From Prorocentrum cordatum (lineage: Eukaryota > Sar > Dinophyceae > Prorocentrales > Prorocentraceae): 60,613 nucleotides of DNA. The DNA lies in NCBI GenBank assembly GCA_963575745.1, contig CAUYUJ010003448.1, forward strand, positions 392,315 to 452,927. The letters are read 5' to 3'. Below the pieces are notes generated by a model. The model was not told the origin of the DNA. It saw nothing but the letters and a program-made list of their open reading frames with translations, and made no database searches. The position numbers and the translations under genes are program-made. Shown here in pieces: positions 9,700 through 19,910 of the stretch. Position 1 is the stretch's first letter; every line of letters starts with the position of its first letter.

Positions 9700-11545
9700 G
9701 AGCCCGTATCGAAGCAGCAGGCCACGGCAGCTTCTTCCTCCACAGATGTGGTTTGTATAAAGCTGCAGACGGGGGATTCTGTAGAGGCGGCATGCGGCAA
9801 GCGGTATCGAGAGCAGGTCTCCGACTTGGGCCTTGGCCTCACTTACCAGAATATGCAGGTGCGTCTGAAGGCCTGGGGGTATGAGGCGGGTCCGTATGCC
9901 TTGCGAGAGTGGCTCGGCAAGTATCGACTCGGAGACGGTGCCAAACATGGCAATTGCGCCGTCTACGCGTTGTCGCGCAGGGACCTCCAGTACTGGTATC
10001 ACGTAGAAGGCTTGAGGGGGCGAGCGCTGGTGGACAAGTATCGCGCGGAGACCGGGGTATTTGCACATTGGGTCGCCCTGGAGAGGTGGCTGAAGGCGCC
10101 CTCCCAGCAGCTGGCAATACTGGAGAATGCTGAGGAGATACACAGCCACGTATGCGGGGAGTATGTCCTGGAGCAGCTGCAGAAGGGTTTCTCGGCCGAG
10201 GAGGTGAAAAAGCAGTTACTGGCGCAGTGTCTCGTGGATTGCAGGACCACGCAGCGGCTCGTAGCGTATCGTCGCTATCGCGAGCAACGTGGCGAATACT
10301 GGACCAGCGAGCACCTAGAGCAACAGGAGTGGGAGTTCTTGTGTTCCTTCGTTTCTCTGGATAGCAAGCTCGGCCACGACCGGGAGGTTGGCCCGCGCGC
10401 CCGGGCTAGATCTGGTTTGGAGGCTGTGCGTGTATCCTTATGTCAGCGATTGGGCGTGGCGGAAGAGTTGGTGCCTTTGCAGAATCTATCGGTATTTTTT
10501 GGTGCCCACGAACGGCATGCCAAGTTGGCACTCGAGTATCCAGGTGCCTTCGTATACAAGGATGCGCTGCCAGGTCCTGTGGTGGAGGCCTACGAGAGGA
10601 CCTTCCTGGGCCAGGTGCTGCCGAGGACTGCGCACGCGTGTATCTCCGACAAAGAGCAAGGCTGGTATGCGAGAGCTTGCAGCGTGGCGACAGCTGACCG
10701 TTGCATAGTATTCCCGAAATTGGCGGCGGACGCTTGTCTTATTGCTGCGTATGCCATGTTAAAGTGCCAGGAGGTATTTCAGCGACAGTCTTGGTCCATG
10801 TCATCACTCACCCGTATCCAAGCCACCTACAAGAAGCAGTATAATCTGACAGACTTTGCGTTCTGGGTGTGCTACGGGAGTTGGTCCGCTTGCGAGGCCT
10901 GCGGTTCGTTCTTCTTCAATGACGAGTATTTCTCGAACCGTGTATATCAGGATCGTAGCACGTCGGAAAAACCAGACATGTTTGCAGCGTATCGGCGGCA
11001 AGTACCGCAGGACCCGGTGGTGCGCGCTTGTGGCCAAGTTGGTATATCTTCGAGATGGTGGTATAAGCCAGGCATGTATACGCCTGTGGTTGCCAGCTGC
11101 CCTTGCTGTTCTGGTAAAGAGACTCCTCTCGAGAAGTTCAACCGCCGTATGCAGAACCATGGGAAGGCCCTCAAGGTTGCAAAGACGTCGGAGCTGTAAA
11201 GGATCCCCTTGGCGACGAAGTCGGGCTACGAGGCAAAGGAGTGTATCACCTGGCCTCGATATTCGCTTGGGCAGTTTTCGCTGGACCGCAGCACTGGACC
11301 CGGTATGCACGAGATGACGTGGACGAATGTCGTGCTCTGAGCATCGTCGTCTTGAGGACCTCAGTACAGCAAGAGAGGTATGGCGCTGCGCACCAGTTCA
11401 ACTGGAAGAAGGTGGGCCTCTCGCGCGCGTACTTCAAGAGGGACCTGGTCTGCGAAGCGAGTATGCCTACCGATCGGTGCAAGGCTGCATTTCATTTTTT
11501 GAGGGAGCATAGCAAGTATTACAGCAGCTTTCTGACGCACCAGAG
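9700..11545 (+). CDS. Helitron-like protein, HTH-like and zinc-cluster segment
   Basis: The plus frame continues with YREQVSDLGLGLTYQN, module ends YALREWLGKYR and WVALERWLKAP, and then a long unrecognised segment. Near 10880-11130 it has paired cysteines (CEACGSFFFNDEYF and SCPCCSGKETP), probably a zinc-binding cluster of the kind preceding the Helitron N domain. At about 11120-11160 the fluent reading moves to another frame (REVQPPYAEPWEG, then CKDVGAVKDPLGDEV). The first frame ends at a TAA near 11199, so a frameshift or missed intron lies there. The second frame runs to AFHFLREHSKYYSSFLTHQ and stops at a GA donor at 11546. The piece 10608-10670 is duplicated at 20960 and 21370. Confidence 0.5.
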
Positions 11546-13631
11546 GATCCGCGCGAGCAGGGGCGCCGCGGTCGCCCCCGACCCACCCCCCCCCAAAAGA
11601 AAAAATACAAAATTATCCTGGCGAAAGACCCAACCATAAGCAATTGTTGGTAACGCGTTGTGGGTGCCGCTTTCGGTGGGGCTCCATATGGGGCCACGAA
11701 GCGCTGCCTTGGATAGGGGGAACCGCATGCGGACTGCGCCACCGGGGCGGGCCTTCGGTGGAGCTCCCTATGGGGCTACGAAACGCTGCCCTGGGTGGGG
11801 GAACCGCATGCGAACTGCGCCACTGGGGCCTTCGGTGGAGCTCCCTATGGTGCCACGAAACGCTGCCCTGGGTGGGGGAAGCGCATGCGAACTGCGCCAC
11901 GGAAGCTTTCGGTGGAGCTCCCCATGGGGCCACGAAGCGCTGCCCTGGGTGGGGGAACCGCATGCGAGGGCAGCCACTGGGGCCTCCGGTGGAGCTCCCT
12001 ATGGGGCCACGAAACGCTGCCCTGGGTGGGGGAACCGCATGCGAACACCCCCACTGGGGCCTTCGGTGGAGCTCCCTATGGGGCCACGAAACGCTGCCCT
12101 GGGTGGGGGAACCGCATGCGACACCCCCACTGGGGCCTTCGGTGGAGCTCCCTATGGGGCCACGAAACGCTGCCCTGGGTGGGGGAACCGCATGTGGACA
12201 CCCCCACTGGGGCCTTCGGTGGAGCTCCCTATGGGGCCACGAAACGCTGCCCTGGGTGGGGGAACCGCATGTGGACACCCCCACTGGGGCCTTCGGTGGA
12301 GCTCCCTATGGGGCCACGAAACGCTGCCCTGGGTGGGGGAACCGCATGCGAACACCCCCACTGGGGCCTTCGGTGGAGCTCCCTATGGGGCACGAAACGC
12401 TGCCCTGGGTGGGGGAACCGCATGCGAACACCCCCACTGGGGCCTTCGGTGGAGCTCCCTATGGGGCCTACGAAACGCTGCCCTGGGTGGGGGAACCGCA
12501 TGCGAACACCCCCACTGGGGCCTTCGGTGGAGCTCCCTATGGGGCCACGAAACGCTGCCCTGGGTGGGGGAACCGCATGCGAACACCCCCACTGGGGCCT
12601 TCGGTGGAGCTCCCTATGGGGCCACGAAACGCTGCCCTGGGTGGGGGAACCGCATGCGAACACCCCCACTGGGGCCTTCGGTGGAGCTCCCTATGGGGCC
12701 ACGAAACGCTGCCCTGGGTGGGGGAACCGCATGTGGACACCCCCACTGGGGCCTTCGGTGGAGCTCCCTATGGGGCTACGAAACGCTGCCCTGGGTGGGG
12801 GAACCGCATGTGGACACCCCCACTGGGGCCTTCGGTGGAGCTCCCTATGGGGCTACGAAACGCTGCCCTGGGTGGGGGAACCGCATGTGGACACCCCCAC
12901 TGGGGCCTTCGGTGGAGCTCCCTATGGGGCACGAAACGCTGCCCTGGGTGGGGGAACCGCATGTGGACACCCCCACTGGGGCCTTCGGTGGAGCTCCCTA
13001 TGGGGCCACGAAACGCTGCCCTGGGTGGGGGAACCGCATGTGGACACCCCCACTGGGGCCTTCGGTGGAGCTCCCTATGGGGCCACGAAACGCTGCCCTG
13101 GGTGGGGGAACCGCATGCGAACACCCCCACTGGGGCCTTCGGTGGAGCTCCCTATGGGGCCACGAAACGCTGCCCTGGGTGGGGGAACCGCATGCGAACA
13201 CCCCCACTGGGGCCTTCGGTGGAGCTCCCTATGGGGCTACGAAACGCTGCCCTGGGTGGGGGAACCGCATGCGACACCCCCACTGGGGCCTTCGGTGGAG
13301 CTCCCTATGGGGCCACGAAACGCTGCCCTGGGTGGGGGAACCGCATGTGGACACCCCCACTGGGGCCTTCGGTGGAGCTCCCTATGGGGCCACGAAGCGC
13401 GTGAGAGGTGTGCCGAGAGCAGAGGCAAGGAGGGGGAGGAGGGAGGAGGGGGAAGAGGAGGAGAGGAGAGGAGAGGAGAGGACGCGGGCACCGTCTCTTC
13501 AAAACGAGGACCCAACACCACAGGATGGTTGGGAAAAACAAGCCAGCAACAAAAACAACAACACAATCAACAACTATTCATTTTCTGAGGGCGCATAACA
13601 AGCATTCCAATAGCTTTCTGACGCACCAGAG
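11546..13631 (+). other. predicted GA-AG intron made of composite repeat B
   Basis: The exon end CTGACGCACCAGAG|GATCCGC and the exon start CTGACGCACCAGAG|GATCCGC are the same sequence, so the donor is GA and the acceptor AG inside a direct duplication of about 55 bp. Removing 2086 bp joins FLTHQ-R-IRIENRSS with the split AGG codon restored. The intron contains the tandem array 11613-13540. Confidence 0.55.
11613..13540 (+). repeat. composite array repeat, copy B (77-bp array)
   Basis: The head (TTATCCTGGCGAAAGACCC) is followed by about 22 units of 77 bp reading CTTCGGTGGAGCTCCCTATG, GGGCCACGAAACGCTGCCC and TGGGTGGGGGAACCGCATG. Next are a GGA-rich tract (about 13430-13485) and the tail (CTCTTCAAAACGAGGACCC, then ACACCACAGGATGG). 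The units are highly homogeneous, with variants GCGAAC, TGGAC and single-base deletions. Since 77 is not a multiple of three, all three frames cycle through the same peptides. The 480-650 residue open frames are artefacts. Confidence 0.85.
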
Positions 13632-14294
13632 GATCCGCATCGAGAACCGCAGCTCCTTAATTCTGTCCTCCTACGACCTCTTTGTTGTCATGAAAGGTAT
13701 CGAGTGTGCCATGTATCCCGTCTTGTATCCGACTACGGACTTCACTGATACGGGTATAATGGAGCACTACTATGACCAGACCCAGGATAGCACGAATCGT
13801 GTGGTATCCATCGGCCTGTCTTGGACTCGGAAGGTGCTGTCCAGTGCCCGCGTATATGGCGAGCAGCGGGACCTGCCGTTTTTCCTGTACGAGAAGCATT
13901 TGGCGAACAAGTATTTCAATGCACAAGTCCGTGCCAAGAGCCTCGGCGTCACGGGGGACGTAATGACTCGAGATTCGCAGGCCTCTACGGGGTATTGGGA
14001 GATTGTGCAAGACTCCCTCGCTGATCGGGTGCGTATCATGCTCGCGCGCTGCTACGACGAGAAGAATTATGAGGCCCTGTATCAACGCTGCCGGAATCTC
14101 CGGGGACAGGTATGGCTGTGCGCGTTTCCGAATTTGTTTATCACCATCGCGCCTGCGGAGTGGAAGTTCCCGAGGCCGTATTTCATGGAGCCGTACCTTC
14201 GCTGTATTTTTGCTGGTGCCTATATGATGTCACTCCATATGTACTTCCTGGTTCGCTGTATCTGGTTGTTTCTGGCGAACCGCTGGGGCCACAG
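13632..14294 (+). CDS. Helitron-like protein, Helitron N domain exon
   Basis: The exon reads IRIENRSSLILSSYDLFVV, continues through a segment with DSLADRVRIMLARCYDE, and reaches LFITIAPAEWKFPRPYF near 14134-14184. The last matches the place where Helitron replicases have 'LFiT.....W' just before the Rep catalytic core. It ends at CACAG|GTTCGT, a GT donor, and splices in phase to 14525. Length and position fit the Helitron-like N-terminal domain. GTAT recurs throughout. Confidence 0.65.
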
Positions 14295-14524
14295 GTTCGT
14301 CTTGTTGTATAACAAAATTCCAGGAATTGTTTTGCGAGTTTGTCTCATGTGTGTCATATGTATCATGTACCCCATGTATCACATACAACAACTGGATGTG
14401 TTCCAAAATTTGCCCCAAAAATGTGACCAACTCTTTTTGCGAGTTTGTCTCATGTGTATCATACGTATCATGTACCATATGTATCATGTCACAACAGTGT
14501 GCCAAAATAAAAAACAGTGTCCAG
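14295..14524 (+). other. predicted GT-AG intron (230 bp) carrying GTATCAT repeats
   Basis: The donor is CACAG|GTTCG and the acceptor GTCCAG|GTACTT. Removal joins WGH-R-YFIVFEWCMK, the expected Helitron reading into the HUH motif. Inside are two units of a repeat with TTTTGCGAGTTTGTCTCATG, ATGTATCATGTACC and CCCCAAAAATGTGACCAACT, closely related to the array at 20960-21800. Confidence 0.7.
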
Positions 14525-17219
14525 GTACTTCATCGTTTTCGAGTGGTGTATGAAGACCGAGTACCAAGGCCGTGGCACCCCGCACTGGCACATCTGCGCG
14601 TGGGTTGTATGCTTTGGGCTGTTGCAACATCTCGCAGGGCGCGCTGGGACGGCTGTCGTGTCGGCATTCGTCAAGTTCCTCTCACTGGTATTCTGCGCCG
14701 AGATAGATGTTCAGATAGGCAACGGCCGTCTGAACTACATCTCCGGGTATGTGGCGAAGGACCATGATGCCGTCGACGTGGGGCTCGGCGAGTACGTGCA
14801 GAAGAATGCAAACAGCTCCTGGCTGACCGCGTATCGCTTGCTCAGCAAGAGCAGCCCGTGCTTGCCGGAAGTGGCGATCCGTATGGCGCAACTGTCGGAA
14901 TTTGAGCGGTCCTACTCCCATGTTTTGCTGTATCCACCGCTGCCTGCAGCCATGGTGAATTATGACGGGCGGCAAGGCAACTTTTCCTCGAGGATGTATG
15001 GCTTTTATCTTCAGGAGAAGAGGGAGCAGCTGGTCGCAGGGACTCCCGTATCGGAGAGTTTCTTGGTATGGCACCGTGGCAGGGAGTATGACACCTCGAA
15101 CCACTGCGCACAGTTCCGTGGCGGCAGACATCATCAAAGGTATGAACCTACGCAAGTGGTCGCCTGCAGGTACTGGTACGAGCTGACGGACGGGTATTGG
15201 GGCCAGCATTCACTGACTGTGCTGCCACATGTATACGCTGCACAATTACTCCCTCAGACGTTCAAACACCTGGACAGTATGAAGAATTTCGTGGGCATGA
15301 TCGAGTACCTCATGTCCTGGAAGTGGTCCGACACTGCTGGTATCGTGGAGACGTCGTGTGATCTGAAATTCCATAGTCATGCGCTGCCGATGCGAGTGGG
15401 TGAGGAAGGCCAGATACTATCATTCGGCTCTGAGTATACCGCTGGAGGGTCTGTATTTGCCAATGATAGGGCAGCATTCGAGTACCTGCTCTCGCTGGCC
15501 CGACGCGATCTGCAATTTCGCGGTATGCGCGATGAGCGTGTCGGCTGCTTCGAGCAGAAGCAACACGCGAATTTTCTGCTGTATATGCGTGTTGCGCAAT
15601 GCGATAACGAGCCAGAGTACGAGTGCCTTCGGCAGGAGTGGGATACCTTGAACAGGCCGAAGTATCAGCAGCGCACGTGGAGCCCAGAGCAGGCAGACGC
15701 CATCGAACGGGTCAAGAAGGGTGTATCGCTGGAGGACGAGGAGGAGAAGCAGAACAGTAAGCGTTTCTTGTATATCAGTGGACCACCAGGCAGTGGGAAG
15801 ACGGCAGTATTGCTGGAGCTGGCCATTTGGGCATGTGAGTCTGTTCAGGTCTTGATCGTGTGCCCCACCGGGTATCTCGTGCACCAGTACAAGTCCAAGC
15901 TGCCAGACAGACCTGGTATCGAGAACATCCGAGTGGACACCATACAAGGAGTCCTGAAGTATAAGAGGGCCGGAAAGGACGGGAAGGTCCGCTGGGCCCC
16001 ACCCTCGGCTTTGAGAGGTATTGATTTGATTCTTTGCGATGAAGGCAGCCAGTATGAAGACCAGGAATGGATGCGGTTTTTCGCCGCGGTGCGGGAGCAG
16101 CCGCATAAACCCTTCACTGGTATCGTGGCCGATTTTAAGCAGTTGCAGCCAGTTTTGAGCGGGGGGCAATGCGAGCACTTCTGCAACCAAATGGACAAGG
16201 TTGACTTGAAGACCGTGTATCGCACCGCAGACAAGCAGCACCTGGTTTTCCTGAACCGTATACGCGAGGCTCAGCCAGATCGAGCGTGTTTGACGGAGTA
16301 TTTTGGCGACCGGCACTGGCAGCATGAGTCCTTGGAGGCTTGTGTTGAGCGCGGTATGGCGTTGGCGGCGGAGAAAGGCTATCCGTTTTCTTGGCTGACG
16401 TGTACGAACGCTGGCTCGGCAGGGGTATGCAGAGCGGCTCTGGCATTACTCGGCACTAGTGAGGCCGATCTGCTGAAGGGTGGGTATTGCGACCCGACCA
16501 CGAAGTCCGATTTACGCATTTTGGCCAGACCTGGTATCGTGATTCGCCTCAGTCGGAACTTTGACAAACAGCGAGGCTTTGTCAATGGGGCGTTGGCCAC
16601 GGTATGCGAGTCGCTTCGTGGAAACTCTGTGTTTACAGCCAGGCTGGTGGGCACGGGCAACATGGTAATGGTGCACCCCATCGAGGAGAATGGGGAGATC
16701 TTCCTGCCCTGCTGTTACGGGTATGCGACCACGGTGCGTCGAGCGCAGGGTGCGGATCTCTTTCACGGCTGTATTTACTTCGAGCAGAAGAAGAGAGTGG
16801 CTACGAGAGGGTATGGCTACGTTGCCTGCAGTCGCTTTAAGTCCCGCGAGGGCTGTTATGTATTCGGCAAGCTCCGCCGCAGTGACTTCCTCCCGGCTGG
16901 GCCTGAGAAGGCCGGCGAGATTCTGGAGCGTGGCTATGACTCGGTATCGTCATCTGCCGACGAGGGGAAAGGCCTGGAGTATGCCTGTGCAGATCAAGGG
17001 GAGTATGACGCGGACCCTGTTCTGTCCATGGATATGGGCAACAATCTCTTGGACTTCCTCGTGAGCACAGAGGATACGGAAGAGGTATCCAAGACCGAGT
17101 GCCAAAGTATCCTGGCGAAGTTTGCTGCAGGTGCCAGTGCGGAGGCTGCCGATGCGCCAGTGTATGAGGAGCAACAGGCCGTGGGATTGGATCATGGCCT
17201 CCTTCTCAATGATCTATGA
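14525..17219 (+). CDS. Helitron-like Rep nuclease and PIF1/RecD-type helicase
   Basis: About 898 codons. Near the N terminus EYQGRGTPHWHICAW holds the HUH metal-binding motif (HWH, 14569-14604), and LNYISGYVAK (about 14730-14760) holds two tyrosines four residues apart, the spacing of the Helitron Rep active site. The C-terminal half is a superfamily-1 helicase. It has Walker A GPPGSGKT (about 15780), Walker B ILCDEGSQ (about 16034), GIVADFKQLQPVL (about 16119), YRTADKQH, a YATTVRRAQGADL motif and VACSRFKSREG (about 16820). Together these would nick, transfer and unwind DNA for rolling-circle transposition. The frame is intact to TGA at 17217-17219, an acidic Glu/Asp-rich tail. The listed first codons before 14525 are intronic. 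Around fifty GTAT tetramers occur here. Confidence 0.85.
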
Positions 17220-17649
17220 CGTATGGTGCCGGACGTTGAAAAAACGTACAGACACGCATGTGTGTACCATGTCGGCCTAGTATCATATCTACTGTATGTA
17301 TCATGGCCCGGATGTATCACATGTATCGAGTATCATATGTTCGGCAACAACTACACCATGTGCACCATATGTACCACGTGTATCACAGGTATCAGGTGCA
17401 GCATACGTGTCATTTATCATGTGCATGCGTTGCACTTGTCTGTAGCACCTGCGGCATAGGCGTCACATGTATCATATGTAGCATTATCATATATCAGTGT
17501 TTGTTCAGATTCAGCATGTGGTACCGTGTGCTCATCACATTACGCTATTGTCAGCATATTTTGTATCCGTAGCGGATTGGCTCTCAGAGACATTTCGCAT
17601 TGCATTGAGGTTGTCTCAGAGTATTGCAGTTTTCTCCTAGTAACGAGCG
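17220..17649 (+). other. GTATCAT-rich intergenic region
   Basis: No gene is seen. The stretch is AT-richer than its neighbours and contains many TGTATCAT, CATATG and ATGTACC words like those in the 14295-14524 intron. A spliced-leader relic lies at 17566-17589. Confidence 0.6.
17566..17589 (+). other. degraded spliced-leader relic, 5' of SGNH-like ORF
   Basis: TCCGTAGC (8 nt exact) is followed by GGA, then TTGGCTC (7 nt exact) and TCAGAG. The DinoSL is TCCGTAGC-CATT-TTGGCTC-AAG. Small indels are needed, so this is weaker than the other relics. It ends 60 nt before the ATG at 17650. Confidence 0.45.
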
Positions 17650-18390
17650 ATGGTTACCTCTCCTTGTGCTCTGTATGCATGGGGCGCTGCTCAGGCTCTG
17701 CTATGGCGCAATGACCTGGGTGAGGTACCGCCTGGAGCGAAGCAGCGCCCCCCTGGTATCATTGTTGTCGCTTCGGGGGCTTTTGTACGCGGTGCCGAGC
17801 ACTGGTCGGTGTATATGCAGGATGTGCTCCAAGCGGTGTATGAGAGGACGGGCCAGCGCTGTATTTTGGTGGCTCGCGGCGGCCTCGCGTTCTGCAATGA
17901 TTGGGATCCATCCCGGACGTATCACCACGTACTTCACTGCATCACGGCGCGCTGTGAGGCGCCGCGATTCGTGGTATGGATATCCCTGGGGAATGATCTC
18001 TACCCACCTCGGGCCGACATGCGGGCGTATGGGCCTGGGCTGCTCGGCGCCGTGGGGTCATTTCTCACCCAGGCTTTCGCGTATTGCCCTCAGCATTGCT
18101 TCCTGTAGGGGGGTTCCAGTGAGGTGTGGCAGTACGCCAAGCACTTCGACTCAGGGGCGTGTCGCGAGTCTGATCGTCTATGCGGTGCAGTCTGCGGACA
18201 CATTCGTGCACAGCGAAGCATGTATCCGGGGCTCGATGCCAGGACTGGGGCAGGGCTGCTGAATGGAGTGGAGCTTGCGGATCGCATTGGCCACTTTTCT
18301 GCGGGCAGCATGGCCATTCTGCGTCATTTCTACACCGAATTGGTTATGTGGGGTATGAACACAGCGTCACCGGTCCGCTCGCGTTTATGA
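17650..18390 (+). CDS. SGNH-hydrolase-like cargo protein, in-frame TAG
   Basis: The frame from ATG 17650 runs 152 codons to a TAG at 18106-18108, then continues in the same frame for 94 more codons to 18390. The first part has PPGIIVVASGAFVRG, a strand-turn with a serine, and FVVWISLGNDLYPP, where GND fits the block III Asn motif of SGNH/GDSL hydrolases. The second part has LADRIGHFSAGSMAIL, which could supply the block V Asp/His. The canonical GDS nucleophile is absent, so the assignment rests on layout. The TAG may be a pseudogene lesion, readthrough or sequence error. GTAT occurs about every 50 bp. The protein could instead be an unrelated alpha/beta fold. Confidence 0.4.
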
Positions 18391-19104
18391 GCTGGAGTCG
18401 AAGTGTATGCCATCATAGAAACGAACATCGCATGCAGTAATCGTATGCATTATGCCTGTCATGTGTTTCACGTATCATTTTTATCAAATCTATAATTAGT
18501 CTTCTACGTATCACGTGTGTCATACGGATCATGTGTCCATGTGGGGACTTCCCCACATTTTTTCACCAAGGTGTGACCAACTAGTGTGTGAGTATGTATC
18601 ATGTGTGTCCTAGCTATCATGTTCTATACCTCTCGTAAGTACATTCTTGGCCACATGTGTCACATGTACCATATGGATCACGTATCGGATGTATCATATA
18701 TATATATATCATATGTACCATATGCATCATACATATACGTGTATGTGACACCTGTAGCATGTATGATATGTACCCGGGGGACCGTGTCTCAGTGTTTTTT
18801 TTTTTTTTTTTTTTTTTTGTGACAATTCCACATTGGCTTATTTCTCATCGCTTTCTGAAGTATGGTGTCGCTAGCAAAAATATCACGATAGACACGGAAC
18901 GCAGAAAGAACTTCGCATGTATGTGTCGTAGTACGCCTTCTGTCTCACATCGGCGGATGGCTATGGGAACTTGTAGCCAGAATTTCGTATAGATTTCTTA
19001 TATTATGCTTGATTTGTCTCAGTATGCAGTTGGATCGCCAGGATAATAGCATCCATAAGGAGGTTCATGTCGGAGGGAGTTCCGGGGTATGTCTGTGTGT
19101 GTTG
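18391..19104 (+). other. intergenic region with GTATCAT words and poly-T
   Basis: No gene is recognised. Words such as TCATACGTATCATGTG and ATATATATATCATATG occur to 18780, followed by a T homopolymer of about 24 (18796-18820). The rest is unique sequence without a supported frame. Confidence 0.6.
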
Positions 19105-19126
19105 TTCATAGGCACTTTGGCTCAAG
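19105..19126 (+). other. relic spliced leader, 5' of cargo gene
   Basis: TTCATAGGCAC followed by TTTGGCTCAAG matches DinoSL at 18 of 22 positions. The 11-nt 3' half is exact. It lies 34 nt before the ATG at 19160. Confidence 0.55.
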
Positions 19127-19159
19127 AGGGGGTTTTTCTTGGCCACGTATTGCCTTGGC

Positions 19160-19828
19160 ATGGACTCCGCAGGGTACCTCGTCTTGCTGTCCTTTGTATT
19201 GCTGCGTTTCACCAGAGGTCAGGCAGGAGTACCTGTCGTATGTGACTACTTTTTGGATCAGTGGAGTGTATCCGTCGAGAACTTCGATTCATTTTGTTTC
19301 GGACTTGTGCGGCACTGCGAGGCAGTATGCAAAGAGAGGGGCTGCTCGTATTTGGCCCATCGGGAAGGTTTGCATATTGCGTATTCTGGTTTGAACTTCA
19401 TTCGCGCTCTTCGCAGGGCTCGTATACGACGGCGCCTTGTTGCATTTGCGGAGAAGTGGGCGCGCGTAGTATCGGGGCTTCAGCGTCCCCGTGTGGAGGG
19501 CGTCTCGGTCGCGAGCGCTGACATCATGGCCATGGGGGACAGTGTCCCGGACTATGTGGCCGTGGCTGTTCAGAAGAACCAGGTGAAGATGGCAGGTAAG
19601 TATAACAGCATGGACTGTATGCGGTGTTTTATGCACATGCTTGAGTTTTGCATGGGCTGCACGCCAACGGAGTATACCGAGGAGCTGCATCAGTGGTTTC
19701 TGAAGCGGCAGTGTCGGAAGTATGGGCGCGATGCTGCGGCGGAGCTCGCGTATTTTGGCGTGCTGTCCTGCGACAGTATGACCACAGCATTGGGTCGTAT
19801 GAGGACGGCTCTAAACACCACGTCTCAA
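19160..19828 (+). CDS. unrecognised cargo gene, exon 1
   Basis: The reading starts MDSAGYLVLLSFVLLRFTRG; an upstream in-frame TTG exists but ATG 19160 is the first methionine. Basic and cysteine-containing stretches follow (RALRRARIRRR, MDCMRCFMHMLEFCMGC), then AELAYFGVLSCDSM and ALNTTSQ. No domain is recognised. The exon ends CAA|GTGAGT, a canonical donor, and joins the frame at 19911 in phase 0. A spliced-leader relic precedes it, and GTAT is abundant. It may encode an element-borne accessory protein. Confidence 0.5.
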
Positions 19829-19910
19829 GTGAGTGCCGCGACCATGTGTATTGTTCTGCGAGACGCGGCAGGCTATCAACATGTATGTATTGTTCTGCGA
19901 GACGCGGCAG
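19829..19910 (+). other. predicted intron with 39-bp tandem duplication
   Basis: The donor is CTCAA|GTGAGT and the acceptor CGCGGCAG|GCTATC. A 39-bp unit (TGTATTGTTCTGCGAGAC plus GCGGCAGGCTATCAACA) is tandemly duplicated from 19847 and 19886, giving two possible acceptors, at 19871 and 19910, exactly 39 nt apart. Confidence 0.55.

Noticed and set aside
11613-13540. CRISPR array
   Set aside because: The units are contiguous 77-bp copies without unique spacers, and the genome is eukaryotic.
11658-13598. 480-650 residue frames of a repeated Trp/Gly/Pro peptide
   Set aside because: They are the 77-bp tandem array read in each frame. The array lies in a predicted intron of the Helitron-like gene.
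18657-18992. A 111-codon plus frame with Ile/Tyr runs and poly-Phe
   Set aside because: It is made by TATATA words and a T homopolymer, without any domain.
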